DNA of 64,000 nucleotides from Bog-159 sp049511415 (GTDB taxonomy: Bacteria; Acidobacteriota; Terriglobia; Bryobacterales; Bryobacteraceae). The stretch is taken from the NCBI GenBank assembly GCA_049511415.1, contig JBEKYC010000023.1, forward strand, positions 26,181 through 90,180. The letters run 5' to 3'. This document shows, piece by piece, positions 42,324 through 51,780 of this stretch; positions within the stretch are counted from its first letter, which is position 1; each line of letters starts with the position of its first letter. Below the pieces are notes generated by a model. The model was given only the letters and a program-made list of their open reading frames with translations, was not told where the DNA came from and searched no databases. The position numbers and the translations under genes are program-made.

Positions 42324-43127
42324 ATGCGTCTGTGGCTGATAGGCCTCGCGATCATTCTGCTTTACGGTGCGATTTTCTTCACGGTAAGCCGTCTGGTCTA
42401 CCAGCCGACCCGTTATCCCCGCGGGTGGTGGCACACCCAGTCGGAGTGCGGCGCCCAGGATGTCTGGTTGCGCACCAGCGATGGCGTGCGCCTGCATGCA
42501 TGGTGGGTTGCGGCGCCGGGCAGCCGCCTCGCCACGCTCTATCTGCACGGCAACGGCGCGAACCTGTCGCACCGGCCGGGACATATTCGGGAGATGGCCG
42601 CCGCCGGAACGTCGATTCTGATGATCGACTATCGCGGATACGGCAAGAGCGAAGGACATCCTACCGAGCGCGGTCTCTACCGCGACGCCGACGCCGGCTA
42701 CGATTATCTGATCGCCACCGGCTACCGTCCAGAGCAAATCGTAGTGCACGGCGAATCTCTGGGATCGGCGGTGGCGGCGGATCTGGCAGCCCGCCGCCCG
42801 TGCGCCGGACTGGTGCTGGAGTGCCACCTCACGTCGCTTTCCGCCATGGCGGGCAGAATCGTGCCCTGGTTTGGAGCATGGTTCGCCAATGGATTTGACA
42901 CCCGCCGCAAGGTAGCCGCCGTGCACGCGCCCTTACTGGTCATCCACGGCGACCGCGATCGCACGGTGCCTTACACCATGGGACGCGCGGTATTCGAGGC
43001 CGGCCATCAGCCGAAATCGTTCTATACCGTGCCCGGCGCCGGCCACAAAACCATAGTGCAAGACGGCGGCGAGCGCTACCGCGCGGAGCTGCGATCCTTC
43101 TATGAAAGCCTTCCCGGGAGCCTGTAG
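42324..43127 (+). CDS. Alpha/beta hydrolase (ABHD13/Bem46-like), membrane-anchored
   Basis: 267 residues. One N-terminal membrane helix (LWLIGLAIILLYGAIFFTV) is followed by an alpha/beta-hydrolase domain. The oxyanion loop is LYLHGNGAN, the nucleophile is Ser145 in GESLG, and the acid and base are Asp212 (HGDRDRTVP) and His241 (GAGHKT). DYRGYGKSEGHPTERGLYRD is the family signature. It probably acts as a lipase, esterase or peptidase at the membrane; the substrate is unknown. The TMEM175-like gene follows nine bases downstream. Confidence 0.9.
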   Translation: MRLWLIGLAIILLYGAIFFTVSRLVYQPTRYPRGWWHTQSECGAQDVWLRTSDGVRLHAWWVAAPGSRLATLYLHGNGANLSHRPGHIREMAAAGTSILMIDYRGYGKSEGHPTERGLYRDADAGYDYLIATGYRPEQIVVHGESLGSAVAADLAARRPCAGLVLECHLTSLSAMAGRIVPWFGAWFANGFDTRRKVAAVHAPLLVIHGDRDRTVPYTMGRAVFEAGHQPKSFYTVPGAGHKTIVQDGGERYRAELRSFYESLPGSL

Positions 43128-43136
43128 ACTGATCCC

Positions 43137-43760
43137 ATGACCACTTACAACCAGATAGCGGGCCATAGCGTGGAGCGCCTGGCAGCCCTCAGCGACGGCG
43201 TGTTTGCGGTCGCCATGACGCTACTGGTGCTGGATCTGCATGCGCCGGCCGTGGAAGCCATTCACGGCGAGCACGATCTGTGGCTGGCGCTGGGAGCGCT
43301 CGCGCCCCGTCTGGCGATGTGCGCCATGACCTTCATGACTCTCGGCATATTTTGGGTTGGCCAGCAGACGCAACTGAACCACCTCGTTCGCTCCGACCGC
43401 AGCCTCACCTGGATGCACCTCTTCTTCCTGCTGCCGGTTTCGCTCACACCGTTTTCCACCATGCTGCTGGCCGGCTTCATCACTTACCGGCTGGCTCTGT
43501 TGACTTACTGGGCGAATATCGCTCTGCTTGGCGGCATGCTGTATTGGACCTGGGTGTGTGCCCTGGGGCTGGGCGTGGTGCGCGATGACATATCTCCCAC
43601 CGTGGCCTCCGCGATTAAACGGCGCATCGTAGTGGCGCAAGCCCTATATGCCATCGGCGCATTGCTGTGTCTGATCAATACTTACGTCAGCATCGCTTTT
43701 ATCGTGGTGGTGCAACTGAATTATGCGCTGGCGCCGCGGCTGCCGTGGCGAAAACGGTAA
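43137..43760 (+). CDS. TMEM175/DUF1211-family potassium-channel-like protein
   Basis: 207 residues with about six membrane helices. Helix 1 carries ERLAALSDGVFAVAMTLLVL, the F/L-SD-x-x-F-x-(I/V)-A-x-T-L signature of the DUF1211 family, whose characterised members conduct potassium. Bacterial versions have a single six-helix unit per chain, as here. It sits directly behind the hydrolase gene. Physiological regulation is not evident. Confidence 0.9.
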   Translation: MTTYNQIAGHSVERLAALSDGVFAVAMTLLVLDLHAPAVEAIHGEHDLWLALGALAPRLAMCAMTFMTLGIFWVGQQTQLNHLVRSDRSLTWMHLFFLLPVSLTPFSTMLLAGFITYRLALLTYWANIALLGGMLYWTWVCALGLGVVRDDISPTVASAIKRRIVVAQALYAIGALLCLINTYVSIAFIVVVQLNYALAPRLPWRKR

Positions 43761-43778
43761 GCCTTGGTCAAAAACCAC

Positions 43779-44564
43779 CTACAGCTTTGGTCCCACCATG
43801 ATTTCCAGCAGATCCCGGTCATCGGACTCCGCCGCCGTGATCGGGCCGCTCGAAACACCCGCATCCACAAACGCTTTCGCCAATGCCATGGCTAACGGCC
43901 GCCGATTGGCGCCGACCTCCATGGAGATGCCCGGCTGGGATTTTCCGTAAACCAGCGCCGGAGCCATCGATACGGACATCCCGCCGGTTTCCAGGGCGGC
44001 TTTAATCTCGGCGGCGAACGCGCCGCTCTCGCCATCGCCCGCATAGGTGGTCAGCAATACGCGTGCTCCCCTAAAGCCGGCCAGTTCGGATTGAATGACC
44101 TGCTTCTGGCCGGCGCTGATGTGGCGAAACGCGCTGCGCTGTTCCAGTTGCACGCGCGCAGCCCGCTCTTTCTCGAGCGCCAGTTGCAACTCAAGCGTCT
44201 CTTTGCGCAATTGCTCGTGGTGCGCGCGCGCGTGGGCGATGTCCGCCTCCAGGCGCCGTTGTTCGGTATGCGCCATCAGCGCCTGGGCGTTAGCGCGCGC
44301 GGATCCTGCTTGCGCCTGTGCCACCGCCTCCGCGGATGTGCTCTCGACCAGTTTCAGTTCATGGTTCTTGGCTGCCGTGACCCGTCCGGCAAACAGCGCC
44401 AGCAATAAGCTGGTAGCCGCCGCCAGGCAGACGAATATGGCATACGCCAGGGTCGTCCAGTTCAGGCCCCGCTCCAACTGATGGATATTGGAGAAATCCG
44501 GCAAGACACTTACAGCATGGCAACGGAGATATATTCCTGCAATACTGATCGTACTTGAGGACAC
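43779..44564 (-). CDS. Membrane coiled-coil protein with unassigned C-terminal domain
   Basis: 261 residues from GTG 44564. A more compact start at a downstream TTG (about residue 20) is possible. A membrane helix (TTLAYAIFVCLAAATSLLLA) is followed by a heptad-rich coiled coil at about 65-145 (MAHTEQRRLEADIAHARAHH). A small alpha/beta domain closes it (GFRGARVLLTTYAGDGESGA, AEIKAALETGGMSVSMAPAL, NRRPLAMALAKAFVDAG). That domain looks like a nucleoside-2-deoxyribosyltransferase-like or sensor fold but lacks known motifs. The function is unknown. Confidence 0.65.
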   Translation of the reverse strand: MSSSTISIAGIYLRCHAVSVLPDFSNIHQLERGLNWTTLAYAIFVCLAAATSLLLALFAGRVTAAKNHELKLVESTSAEAVAQAQAGSARANAQALMAHTEQRRLEADIAHARAHHEQLRKETLELQLALEKERAARVQLEQRSAFRHISAGQKQVIQSELAGFRGARVLLTTYAGDGESGAFAAEIKAALETGGMSVSMAPALVYGKSQPGISMEVGANRRPLAMALAKAFVDAGVSSGPITAAESDDRDLLEIMVGPKL

Positions 44565-44666
44565 AGTAAAGTAGAACCCATAGTACCCGGACTATATCTA
44601 TCAGTAAGGTACTTAGCGCCCATCGGTTGTTGTGAGATTCCGTACCTCGCTCCAGTTAGTTGGGTT

Positions 44667-46304
44667 GTGACTGTCAAGCACAGCGACTATGCTGGAAACA
44701 GAGAGAAAGGCCGCGTCAGTGGCTTGGCCATGCCTGGGAAAGAACTTCTAAATCAGAAAGACTCGAGATTTCGCCTTTTGTTTGAGGACAATCCGCGGCC
44801 GATGTGGGTCTTCGATCGCAAGACGTTGTACTTTCTGGAAGTCAATCAGGCAGCCGTGGTCCATTACGGCTATAGCCGCGATGAGTTCCTGGCGATGACC
44901 ATCGCCGACATCCGCCCCCAGGAAGATGTGCCGAGGCTGAAAGAGAAAGTAGCGGAAGCCATTTCTCTCACACTGGGCGGGCAGTGGCGGCACCGGCTCA
45001 AAGACGGCCGCTTGATCGATGTGGAAGTAGCGTCCCATACGATCTCTTACGGCGGCCGCCAGGCGGTGCTTTCCGTGCTGCATGATGTGACGGAGCGCAA
45101 CCAGTTGGAGGAACGCCTGCGGCAGTCCGCCAAAATGGAAGCTGTCGGCATGCTGGCCGGCGGCATCGCGCACGACTTCAACAACCTGCTCACCATCATC
45201 AACGGCTACAGCCACATGCTGCTGGAAGCGCTGCCGGCGGGCGATCCAAACCACTCCGCCGCCGAGCAGATCATGAAAGCCGGCGAGCGCGCGGCGGCTC
45301 TCACGCGGCAATTGCTGGCTTTCAGCCGCCGCCAGGCGCTGCAGCCGAGGATCCTCGACCTGAATCAGTTGCTCGGCGGTATGGACAATATGTTGCGCCG
45401 GTTAATCGGCGAGGATATCGATTTGCGCTTGGTTCCCGGCGGCGATCTCGGCCAGGTCAGTGCCGATCCCGGGCAGATCGAGCAGGTGGTGATGAACCTG
45501 GTCGTCAACGCGCGGGACGCCATGCCGCGCGGCGGCGTTCTCACCATCGAAACGGCCAACGTGACACTGGACTCCGATTACGCGGCGAAGCACACCACCA
45601 CAAAAGCGGGCCGATACGTGGCTTTGGTGGTTAGCGATAACGGCTCCGGCATGGACGCTGCCACTCTATCCCGTCTGTTCGAGCCGTTCTTCACCACCAA
45701 AGCTCAAGGAAAGGGCACCGGGCTTGGCTTGACCACGGTTCTTGGCATCGTTAAGCAGACCAGCGGCAGTGTCGAAGTCTATAGCGATCCCGGTTACGGA
45801 ACCTCGGTGAAAGTGTATTTCCCGCGGCAGGATCGTCCGGCTCTGGAAGAGACCTCTCCGTCGGCGGCGAAAAGCGGGCGCGGTTCCGAAACGGTCTTAG
45901 TGGTCGAAGATGACGAACCCGTGCGCAAACTGGTGCGCGCCACCCTGCAGCGCGACGGGTACACAGTGCTGGATGCGTCCAGCGCCTCGGCTGCGCGCCG
46001 CGTCGCCGAACGGCATGCCGCCGCGATCCATCTGCTGATCACGGATGTAGTGATGCCCCTGGAAGGCGGCCGGGAACTCGCCGCCGCGCTGGCGGCGCAA
46101 CGGCCCACCATGAAGGTGCTTTTTATGTCCGGTTACACGGATCGCGCGGTGGTGAATAATGGGCTGCTGCATAGTCACGCATCCTTCATCCAGAAGCCGT
46201 TTACGCCGGCGGCGCTTTCTTCCAAAGTGCGGGAAACCCTGGACGGCAAGACTTTGGACGGCAATGGCCATAGCGAATCCACCCACTGCGCGGGCGGATC
46301 GTAG
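44667..46304 (+). CDS. PAS-domain hybrid histidine kinase with C-terminal receiver
   Basis: 545 residues from GTG 44667; ATG 44730 (MPGKELLNQK) is an equally plausible start. A PAS domain (FRLLFEDNPRPMWVFDRKTL, YSRDEFLAMTIADIRPQED) ends in the linker VLHDVTERNQLEERLRQ. The dimerisation domain has the H-box GGIAHDFNNLLTIINGYS. The ATPase domain has the N-box MNLVVNARDAM, the G1 box SDNGSGM and the G2 box KGTGLGL. The receiver domain (about 415-530) has the acidic pair VVEDDEPVR and phospho-acceptor LLITDVVMP. There is no membrane helix, so it is a cytoplasmic sensor. No partner output gene is adjacent. Confidence 0.93.
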   Translation: MTVKHSDYAGNREKGRVSGLAMPGKELLNQKDSRFRLLFEDNPRPMWVFDRKTLYFLEVNQAAVVHYGYSRDEFLAMTIADIRPQEDVPRLKEKVAEAISLTLGGQWRHRLKDGRLIDVEVASHTISYGGRQAVLSVLHDVTERNQLEERLRQSAKMEAVGMLAGGIAHDFNNLLTIINGYSHMLLEALPAGDPNHSAAEQIMKAGERAAALTRQLLAFSRRQALQPRILDLNQLLGGMDNMLRRLIGEDIDLRLVPGGDLGQVSADPGQIEQVVMNLVVNARDAMPRGGVLTIETANVTLDSDYAAKHTTTKAGRYVALVVSDNGSGMDAATLSRLFEPFFTTKAQGKGTGLGLTTVLGIVKQTSGSVEVYSDPGYGTSVKVYFPRQDRPALEETSPSAAKSGRGSETVLVVEDDEPVRKLVRATLQRDGYTVLDASSASAARRVAERHAAAIHLLITDVVMPLEGGRELAAALAAQRPTMKVLFMSGYTDRAVVNNGLLHSHASFIQKPFTPAALSSKVRETLDGKTLDGNGHSESTHCAGGS

Positions 46305-46313
46305 AACTTGCCG

Positions 46314-46868
46314 TCAGGCCAGATTCAAGATCTGCCGGACAGTCCCGCTGTGATCCTGAATTTTGCTCTGCAGCATCATCAGCGCGTGAATGAGCTGCTC
46401 GGGACGGGGTGGGCAGCCAGGCACGTACACGTCGATCGGGATCACCTGGTTCACCGGAATCAAAGCATAGTTATTGAATACCCCGGTGGAGGTGGCGCAC
46501 GCGCCCATGGAAATCGCCCATTTCGGCTCGGGCATCTGCAGGTACAGGTGCCGGATTACCGGGGCCATCTTATTCGATACGCGTCCGGCAATGATCATCA
46601 AGTCCGATTGCCGCGGCGATCCGCGAAACACCTCGGCGCCAAATCGCGCGATGTCGAAACGCGAAGCGCTCATGGACATCATCTCGATAGCGCAACAAGC
46701 CAATCCGAACGACATGGGCCAAATCGAATTCTTGCGCGCCCAGTTGACCGCTTTGTCCAGCGTGGTCAGTACCAGGCCTTCGGAGGCCGCGGCCGCCGCA
46801 TTGGCGACGGACTCGTTGTCCAGGCGCTCGAACAGATCCAGGGGGCCGCTGGCGAAAGGTGCATCCAT
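46314..46868 (-). CDS. nuoB: NADH-quinone oxidoreductase subunit B (orphan copy)
   Basis: 184 residues from the ATG at 46868. It carries the four-cysteine N2 cluster set: FGLACCAIEMM (Cys58, Cys59), MGACATSTG (Cys124) and VPGCPPRPEQ (Cys152). MSMSASRFDIARFGAEVFRG and GRVSNKMAPVIRHLYLQMPE are further NuoB marks. In complex I this subunit passes electrons from the last cluster to quinone. No other nuo gene is nearby; the neighbours are a kinase and an ADOP permease. It is either a dispersed complex I gene or an extra copy. Confidence 0.95.
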   Translation of the reverse strand: MDAPFASGPLDLFERLDNESVANAAAAASEGLVLTTLDKAVNWARKNSIWPMSFGLACCAIEMMSMSASRFDIARFGAEVFRGSPRQSDLMIIAGRVSNKMAPVIRHLYLQMPEPKWAISMGACATSTGVFNNYALIPVNQVIPIDVYVPGCPPRPEQLIHALMMLQSKIQDHSGTVRQILNLA

Positions 46869-46907
46869 GTCCCTATTGTATCGCCCGCGCCGCATGGTTC
46901 AAACCAG

Positions 46908-49613
46908 CTAATCCGCGCGTAGCGCCAGCAGCGGGTCCACCCGCGCTGCCTTGCGCGCCGGCACATACCCCGCCAGCAGCGCGACCAACACCAGCATGCC
47001 GCAAACCGCCGCCAAGGTCACCGGGTCCGTAGTGGCCGTGCCATAGAGGAACGTCGCCAGCACGCGGTTCAGCGCGAATGAAGCGGCCACGCCGATCGCC
47101 AGCCCCAGCATCACCAACCGGAGACTCTGCCCCAGCACGAGCCCGAAGATGCTGCTCCGGCCAGCACCCAAAGCCACGCGCACGCCCATCTCGAAGGTCC
47201 GTTGCGCCATGGAATACGACACCACCCCATAGGCGCCCACCGCCGCCAGACTTAGCGCCACCGCGGCAAAGCTGACGAACAGCCACATCATCGAACGCGA
47301 CTGCCGCGTGGATTCGTCCACCAGCGACACCATCGTCCGGATCTCTCCCACCGGCACGTTGGAATTCAAATCCCGCACCACTTCCCGGATACCGTTGGCC
47401 ACCCGCGCCGGATCGGCCGCCGTACGGACGATCAAAGCCATCACAGCCGGCAGTTGCCGGTCGGTATCCACCGTCTGCGGGTAGGGCATGTACATAGCGC
47501 CGCGGATGTAGTCCGGAGCGTGATCCGCCAAGTCGAACTGCCGCACGTCTCCGGCTACGCCCACCACCGTTCGCCAGCGATCTTCCCAAACCAGTTGCAC
47601 ATGCTTGCCGATGGGATTCTGGCCCGGCCAATAGCGTCGCGCGGTAGCTGCGCTGACCACGATCGCGGGTTCCGCCGTCTCGCTGTCGCCACGGTTCAAT
47701 GCGCGTCCCTGCAGAATGCGTATCCCCATCAGCCGGAAATAATCCGGCGTCACCGCGCCCGCCCAGAACAGTGGCGCGGCGCGCTCGGCGGGCACGTACG
47801 GTACGCCCCCCACCTTCACCGCCGACGCCGGAATCGTGCTCGATAATGGAACGGTGTTCGCGGCGGCGGCGTCTTCCACCCCCGGAATGTCGCGCGTGCG
47901 CCGCAATAATTCGTTATAAAGCGCGATGCAGGCGGCGCGATCCTGGCACAAGGATTGGTTCGGTGAGACGCGCACGGTCAGAACATGCTGCGGGCGGAAT
48001 CCGGGATCCACTTGCGCCAGCTTCCACAGGCTGCGCACCAGCAGGCCCGCGCCGATCGTCAGCACCACCGCCAGCGCCACCTCGCCCACGATCAGGGCGC
48101 TGCGCAGGCGGGCCTTGGCCGCGCCCGCCGCGCGTTGCCCGCCGCTCCGGATCGTCAACGCCAGATCCTGCCGCGACGCGGCCAGCGCCGGAACCAGCCC
48201 GAATAAGATGCCCGTAACCAATGCCAGCCCGGCGGCAAACAGCAGAACCTGCCAGCCTGGCTGCGCGCCGGCGATCCCACTCGGGGTAGCAGGCAGCACT
48301 GTCTGCAGAGCCGAAAAACCGCTCAGCGCCAGCCAGATCCCCAGCAGTCCACCCGCCATCGCCAGCACCACGCTCTCCGTCAGCAGTTGCCGCACGATGC
48401 GTCCGCGCGACGCCCCCAGCGCCACACGCAACGCGATTTCCTTCTGCCGCGATGTGGCGCGCGCCAGCAGCAAACCGGCGACGTTGGCGCACGCGATCAG
48501 CAGCACTAGCCCGACCGCGCATTGCAGCACGATCAGCTCGGTGCGGATGCCGCTGGTCAGATAATCGCGCAGCGGAACCACGGTCATGGACGCCGCCCAG
48601 TCGCGGCCCATGGGGTAGGGGAACAGGCGCAGCATCTGCAAACTCAGCGATCCGATCTCGCGCTGCGCCTGGCTCAGCGTAACCCCCGGCCGCAGCCTGC
48701 CGACGACCGGCATGAACCCGCGGGCCCAGTATGCGGTGGAGTCGCGCGGGTCCAGGTGCAGCGGGATCCAGAAAGTGGTCGACGCGTTCGGAAATGCAAA
48801 GCCCCGCGCGGCCACACCCACAATGCGCCGGTCCACGCCGCCCAACGTCACGACCCGCCCGATAATGCCCGGATCGCTCCCGAACCGGTCGCGCCAAAGG
48901 CCATCGCTGAAGATCACCAGGCGGTCTTGTCCCGCCTGGTCTTCGCCCAGCGCAAAGCCGCGGCCCAATTCCACCTGAGTTCCCAAAACTTCGAACAGAT
49001 TCGCGGAAACCGAACTGCCGTTCAATCGCCAGGGCTCGCTTTGGCCCGTCAGGTTCAACTGCACGCCCGGCATGTATCCGGCGAGTTCCATGCTCCGGCA
49101 CTTCTGTTGCAAATCGGCCAGACCGCCCGGCGGATAGAATCCCGATTCCGCGGCTTCCACCAGCCGGTCGGGGTTTTGATACGGGAGAGGCCGGATTAGC
49201 GCCGCGCTCATCACGCGGAACATGGCCGCATTCCCGCCGATACCCAGAGCCAGCGACAACACCGCTAGTGCGGTGAATGCCGGGCTGCGCTTCAGGGTGC
49301 GCCACGCATAGCGCAGATCGCGCCACAGGTCAGCCGCCACACTCTGGTGTTCCGCTCCCAGAACCAGCGCTTCGCGCGGAGCGCGGCGCTCCACCCGCCG
49401 GAGTTGCTCCGGCAGCGCCGGATGGCCGTTCAACTCGGCCATGGCCATCTCCAGCGCCTCCGTTTCGGTGGCCCCGGCCGCCAGCAACCGCCGGTATTCG
49501 TCGTCAAGGTGCTCCGCCACTTCATCCACGATTTCGGCTTCGCGCTCCGGCGGCAGATTCAGCCCGGCCAGGCGCCGGGCAATCTCGTATTTCCAATTCG
49601 GCCCTTCAGGCAT
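46908..49613 (-). CDS. ADOP-family permease (acidobacterial MacB-like, FtsX domains)
   Basis: 901 residues from the ATG at 49613. The cytoplasmic N-terminal region (WKYEIARRLAGLNLPPEREA, EIVDEVAEHLDDEYRRLLAA) is typical of acidobacterial duplicated orphan permeases. Helix one (TALAVLSLALGIGGNAAMFR), a MacB-type periplasmic core and two FtsX-like three-helix blocks follow. The blocks include VLLIACANVAGLLLARA and GMLVLVALLAGYVPARKAAR. There is no ATPase gene nearby, as usual for this group. The PadR gene directly upstream (eight-base overlap) is the standard partner. Function is unproven; export or envelope stress is likely. Confidence 0.92.
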   Translation of the reverse strand: MPEGPNWKYEIARRLAGLNLPPEREAEIVDEVAEHLDDEYRRLLAAGATETEALEMAMAELNGHPALPEQLRRVERRAPREALVLGAEHQSVAADLWRDLRYAWRTLKRSPAFTALAVLSLALGIGGNAAMFRVMSAALIRPLPYQNPDRLVEAAESGFYPPGGLADLQQKCRSMELAGYMPGVQLNLTGQSEPWRLNGSSVSANLFEVLGTQVELGRGFALGEDQAGQDRLVIFSDGLWRDRFGSDPGIIGRVVTLGGVDRRIVGVAARGFAFPNASTTFWIPLHLDPRDSTAYWARGFMPVVGRLRPGVTLSQAQREIGSLSLQMLRLFPYPMGRDWAASMTVVPLRDYLTSGIRTELIVLQCAVGLVLLIACANVAGLLLARATSRQKEIALRVALGASRGRIVRQLLTESVVLAMAGGLLGIWLALSGFSALQTVLPATPSGIAGAQPGWQVLLFAAGLALVTGILFGLVPALAASRQDLALTIRSGGQRAAGAAKARLRSALIVGEVALAVVLTIGAGLLVRSLWKLAQVDPGFRPQHVLTVRVSPNQSLCQDRAACIALYNELLRRTRDIPGVEDAAAANTVPLSSTIPASAVKVGGVPYVPAERAAPLFWAGAVTPDYFRLMGIRILQGRALNRGDSETAEPAIVVSAATARRYWPGQNPIGKHVQLVWEDRWRTVVGVAGDVRQFDLADHAPDYIRGAMYMPYPQTVDTDRQLPAVMALIVRTAADPARVANGIREVVRDLNSNVPVGEIRTMVSLVDESTRQSRSMMWLFVSFAAVALSLAAVGAYGVVSYSMAQRTFEMGVRVALGAGRSSIFGLVLGQSLRLVMLGLAIGVAASFALNRVLATFLYGTATTDPVTLAAVCGMLVLVALLAGYVPARKAARVDPLLALRAD

Positions 49614-49944
49614 TCTCCAACCCCGTAATGCGATTGATGGCTTCCACAAAATCCTGCCATCCGCGCCGCTGCGCCGCTAGTATCTGGTGGCCCGCCTTGG
49701 TCAGGCGATAATAACGGCGGCGGCGCTGGCCGGCTTTCTCCACCCAGTGGCCGTCGATCCAGCCGCGCTTCTCCAACCGGTATAGCAATGGATAGAGCGA
49801 CGCCACGCGGAATTTAACCGTTCCACCCGAGCGCTGTTCAATCAATTTGCCGATGTCGTATCCGTGGCGCGGTTGCGCCTCGATCAGCGACAGAATCAAT
49901 AGCTCCGCGCTTCCCTTCTTCAGCTCCATATTCTGCATCACCAT
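49606..49944 (-). CDS. PadR-family transcription regulator
   Basis: 112 residues. The winged helix is of the PadR class: LKKGSAELLILSLIEAQPRH, GYDIGKLIEQRSGGTVKF, ASLYPLLYRLEKRGWIDGHW and RRRRYYRLTKAGHQIL. It has a short C-terminal helix, as in the small PadR-s2 type. Its gene overlaps the ADOP permease start by eight bases. It most likely represses this two-gene unit, as acidobacterial PadR/ADOP pairs are nearly always linked. Confidence 0.93.
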   Translation of the reverse strand: MVMQNMELKKGSAELLILSLIEAQPRHGYDIGKLIEQRSGGTVKFRVASLYPLLYRLEKRGWIDGHWVEKAGQRRRRYYRLTKAGHQILAAQRRGWQDFVEAINRITGLENA

Positions 49945-49999
49945 ATATCGTAGTCAAATATATGGACGCGAAATATGTCAAAAGGTTGGGAAGGCGGAC

Positions 50000-50932
50000 T
50001 TACCGCAGCATCTCGAACGGGGCATTCGCCACGTTCGAGTATCCCGGTCCGACCGATAGGCTCTGCGTGATATCGGCATAACCGGCTACTGAGAATGTAG
50101 CTTTGTAACTGCCCGGCGCCAGCTTGGTGGTGAAAGGCGTGCGCCCGAGCGGCGCGCCGTACATGCTGACCATGGCGCCCGGCGGATTGGAGGTGAACGC
50201 CATGTCGACCAGGAATCGCGCGGCACTGAGTTGCGTCTCGCCATCGACGTACGCCGTGAACTTGGTGCCCGACGGGAAAGTCTCCTCCCGGCTATATGTG
50301 AAAAGCAGCGCCGGCTCATCCGGCCGGATCACTGCGGTGGGCCCTTGCGGGTTGGCCGATGAGGCGCCGGAGCGCCCTTCCCGCGCCGGGCGAATCGCCA
50401 CCTTGTCGCCGTTCATCAGCGGGATGGAACTGAGGCTCACGCCCAGTTTTCCGCCTTTTCCCATGCGCGTCTTCGGCTCCGCCATGGTCATGACGGCGGT
50501 AGCTATCGCGCCGCGCCCGATCACCAGCATGCCATCGATTCTGTAGTCTTCCATAACCTCGAAATCGACCTTATCGCCCGGCTTCACGTTGGTGAAAGTG
50601 AGTTCGCGGGTCAGGCTGAGCCGCACCGGCGTCGCATCGCGCAGAGTCAGCGCAAACGGAGTCGTAGCGCGCGTTACCGCCGCTTGGTTGGCCGCCTTCT
50701 TCCGCGCCAGCATGGCGCTCAGTATGCTGTCCGACGCGCCCGCCTTCTGCAGCGCGATCACGTCGTCGGAAGAAAGCCGGAAATTCTGCGGCTGCTGGTT
50801 GATCATTTCCACCAGGATCGGCTCACTGATGCCGGCTTTGACCAGCTTGGTGATAGCCGCGTCATCCAGCGCGGTTTGACCGTAGGCGCAGAGGGCCAAG
50901 GTTAGCCAGGCGAGCATTGGGCGTATGGACAT
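50000..50932 (-). CDS. Exported PEGA-domain protein
   Basis: 310 residues with a signal peptide (MSIRPMLAWLTLALCAYG). The N-terminal helices (LDDAAITKLVKAGISEPILV, LSSDDVIALQKAGASDSILS) form a repeated short motif common in acidobacterial secreted proteins. The middle is beta-rich (FTNVKPGDKVDFEVMEDYRI). The C-terminal PEGA domain reads SNPPGAMVSMYGAPLGRTPF and LAPGSYKATFSVAGYAD. The protein probably binds a surface polymer or protein. It is divergent from the LolA-like gene. Confidence 0.83.
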   Translation of the reverse strand: MSIRPMLAWLTLALCAYGQTALDDAAITKLVKAGISEPILVEMINQQPQNFRLSSDDVIALQKAGASDSILSAMLARKKAANQAAVTRATTPFALTLRDATPVRLSLTRELTFTNVKPGDKVDFEVMEDYRIDGMLVIGRGAIATAVMTMAEPKTRMGKGGKLGVSLSSIPLMNGDKVAIRPAREGRSGASSANPQGPTAVIRPDEPALLFTYSREETFPSGTKFTAYVDGETQLSAARFLVDMAFTSNPPGAMVSMYGAPLGRTPFTTKLAPGSYKATFSVAGYADITQSLSVGPGYSNVANAPFEMLR

Positions 50933-50972
50933 GGATACCTATATTCTGAGCCGAACCCACGCGGCCAACAAG

Positions 50973-50988
50973 GTTAACGACAGTTAAC
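50973..50988. promoter_or_regulatory. Candidate operator in a divergent promoter region
   Basis: GTTAACGACAGTTAAC: two GTTAAC palindromes separated by GACA, lying between the divergent starts at 50932 and 51041. It is AT-rich in a GC-rich setting, and its symmetry fits a dimeric regulator site. This is a weak call, since no second copy is known in the window. Confidence 0.35.
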
Positions 50989-51040
50989 TCCGGCCGCTTC
51001 GCTTTGATACGATAGTGTCTGCCAAAAAAGGGAGCCCAAC

Positions 51041-51778
51041 ATGAGTCCGTTCACAAGAATCGTCATCGGCACGGCCTTTGCGACGCTGCTGGGGGCGCAG
51101 ACCGCCGAGGAACTGGTCCACAAAAACCTGCAAGCCCACGGCGGCATCGAGAAGCTCAAGGCGATCCATTCGCTGCGTATGACGGGAAAAATGCAACAGG
51201 GCAGTTTCACCATCCAGATCGGCATGGACACCATGGCGCCCGATCTGATGCGCCAGTCGTTTACCGTGATGAATATGACCGGAACCATGGCCTATGACGG
51301 CACTTCTGGCTGGCGCATCATGCCGTTTGGCGGCCGCAAAGATCCGGAACTGCTCGGCGAAGACGACCTGCGTGGCATCCAGAACGAGGCCGATTTCTAT
51401 GGCCACCTGGTGGATTTCGAGGCCAAGGGCAACACCATTGAATATCTCGGCCACGACACCGTGGATGGCGACGACGCCTACCGCTTGAAAGTGACGCTGA
51501 AGAACGGCGATATCATCTACTACTTCCTCGATCCCGAAACGTTCCTGGAGATTCGCACGGAAACACTGACCCATATCCACGGTTCGGTGCGCGAATCGTT
51601 CTCCGAGATGGGTTCCTACAAGCTGGTCAATGGCATCTACTTCCCCTTCGCCATCGAGTCCGGCAACCCTCGCAATCCGAACGAAACCAGCAAGGTAACC
51701 ATAGAGAAGATCGAGGCCAATGTGCCCATGGATGCCGCTGAGTTCAAAATGCCGGCCATGCCGGCCAAGGCCCACTAA
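51041..51778 (+). CDS. Exported LolA/outer-membrane-lipoprotein-sorting-like protein
   Basis: 245 residues. A signal peptide (SPFTRIVIGTAFATLLGA) is followed by a LolA-like beta-sheet protein: AEELVHKNLQAHGGIEKLKA, HSLRMTGKMQQGSFTIQIG, GTMAYDGTSGWRIMPFGGRK and LDPETFLEIRTETLTHIHGS. The sequence has the HGG(I)..L..I.S....G opening seen in many acidobacterial and bacteroidetal exported proteins. GGAG six bases before the ATG gives a normal ribosome site. The sortilin-like gene follows two bases after the stop. It may carry lipids or hydrophobic molecules. Confidence 0.78.
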   Translation: MSPFTRIVIGTAFATLLGAQTAEELVHKNLQAHGGIEKLKAIHSLRMTGKMQQGSFTIQIGMDTMAPDLMRQSFTVMNMTGTMAYDGTSGWRIMPFGGRKDPELLGEDDLRGIQNEADFYGHLVDFEAKGNTIEYLGHDTVDGDDAYRLKVTLKNGDIIYYFLDPETFLEIRTETLTHIHGSVRESFSEMGSYKLVNGIYFPFAIESGNPRNPNETSKVTIEKIEANVPMDAAEFKMPAMPAKAH

Positions 51779-51780
51779 CT

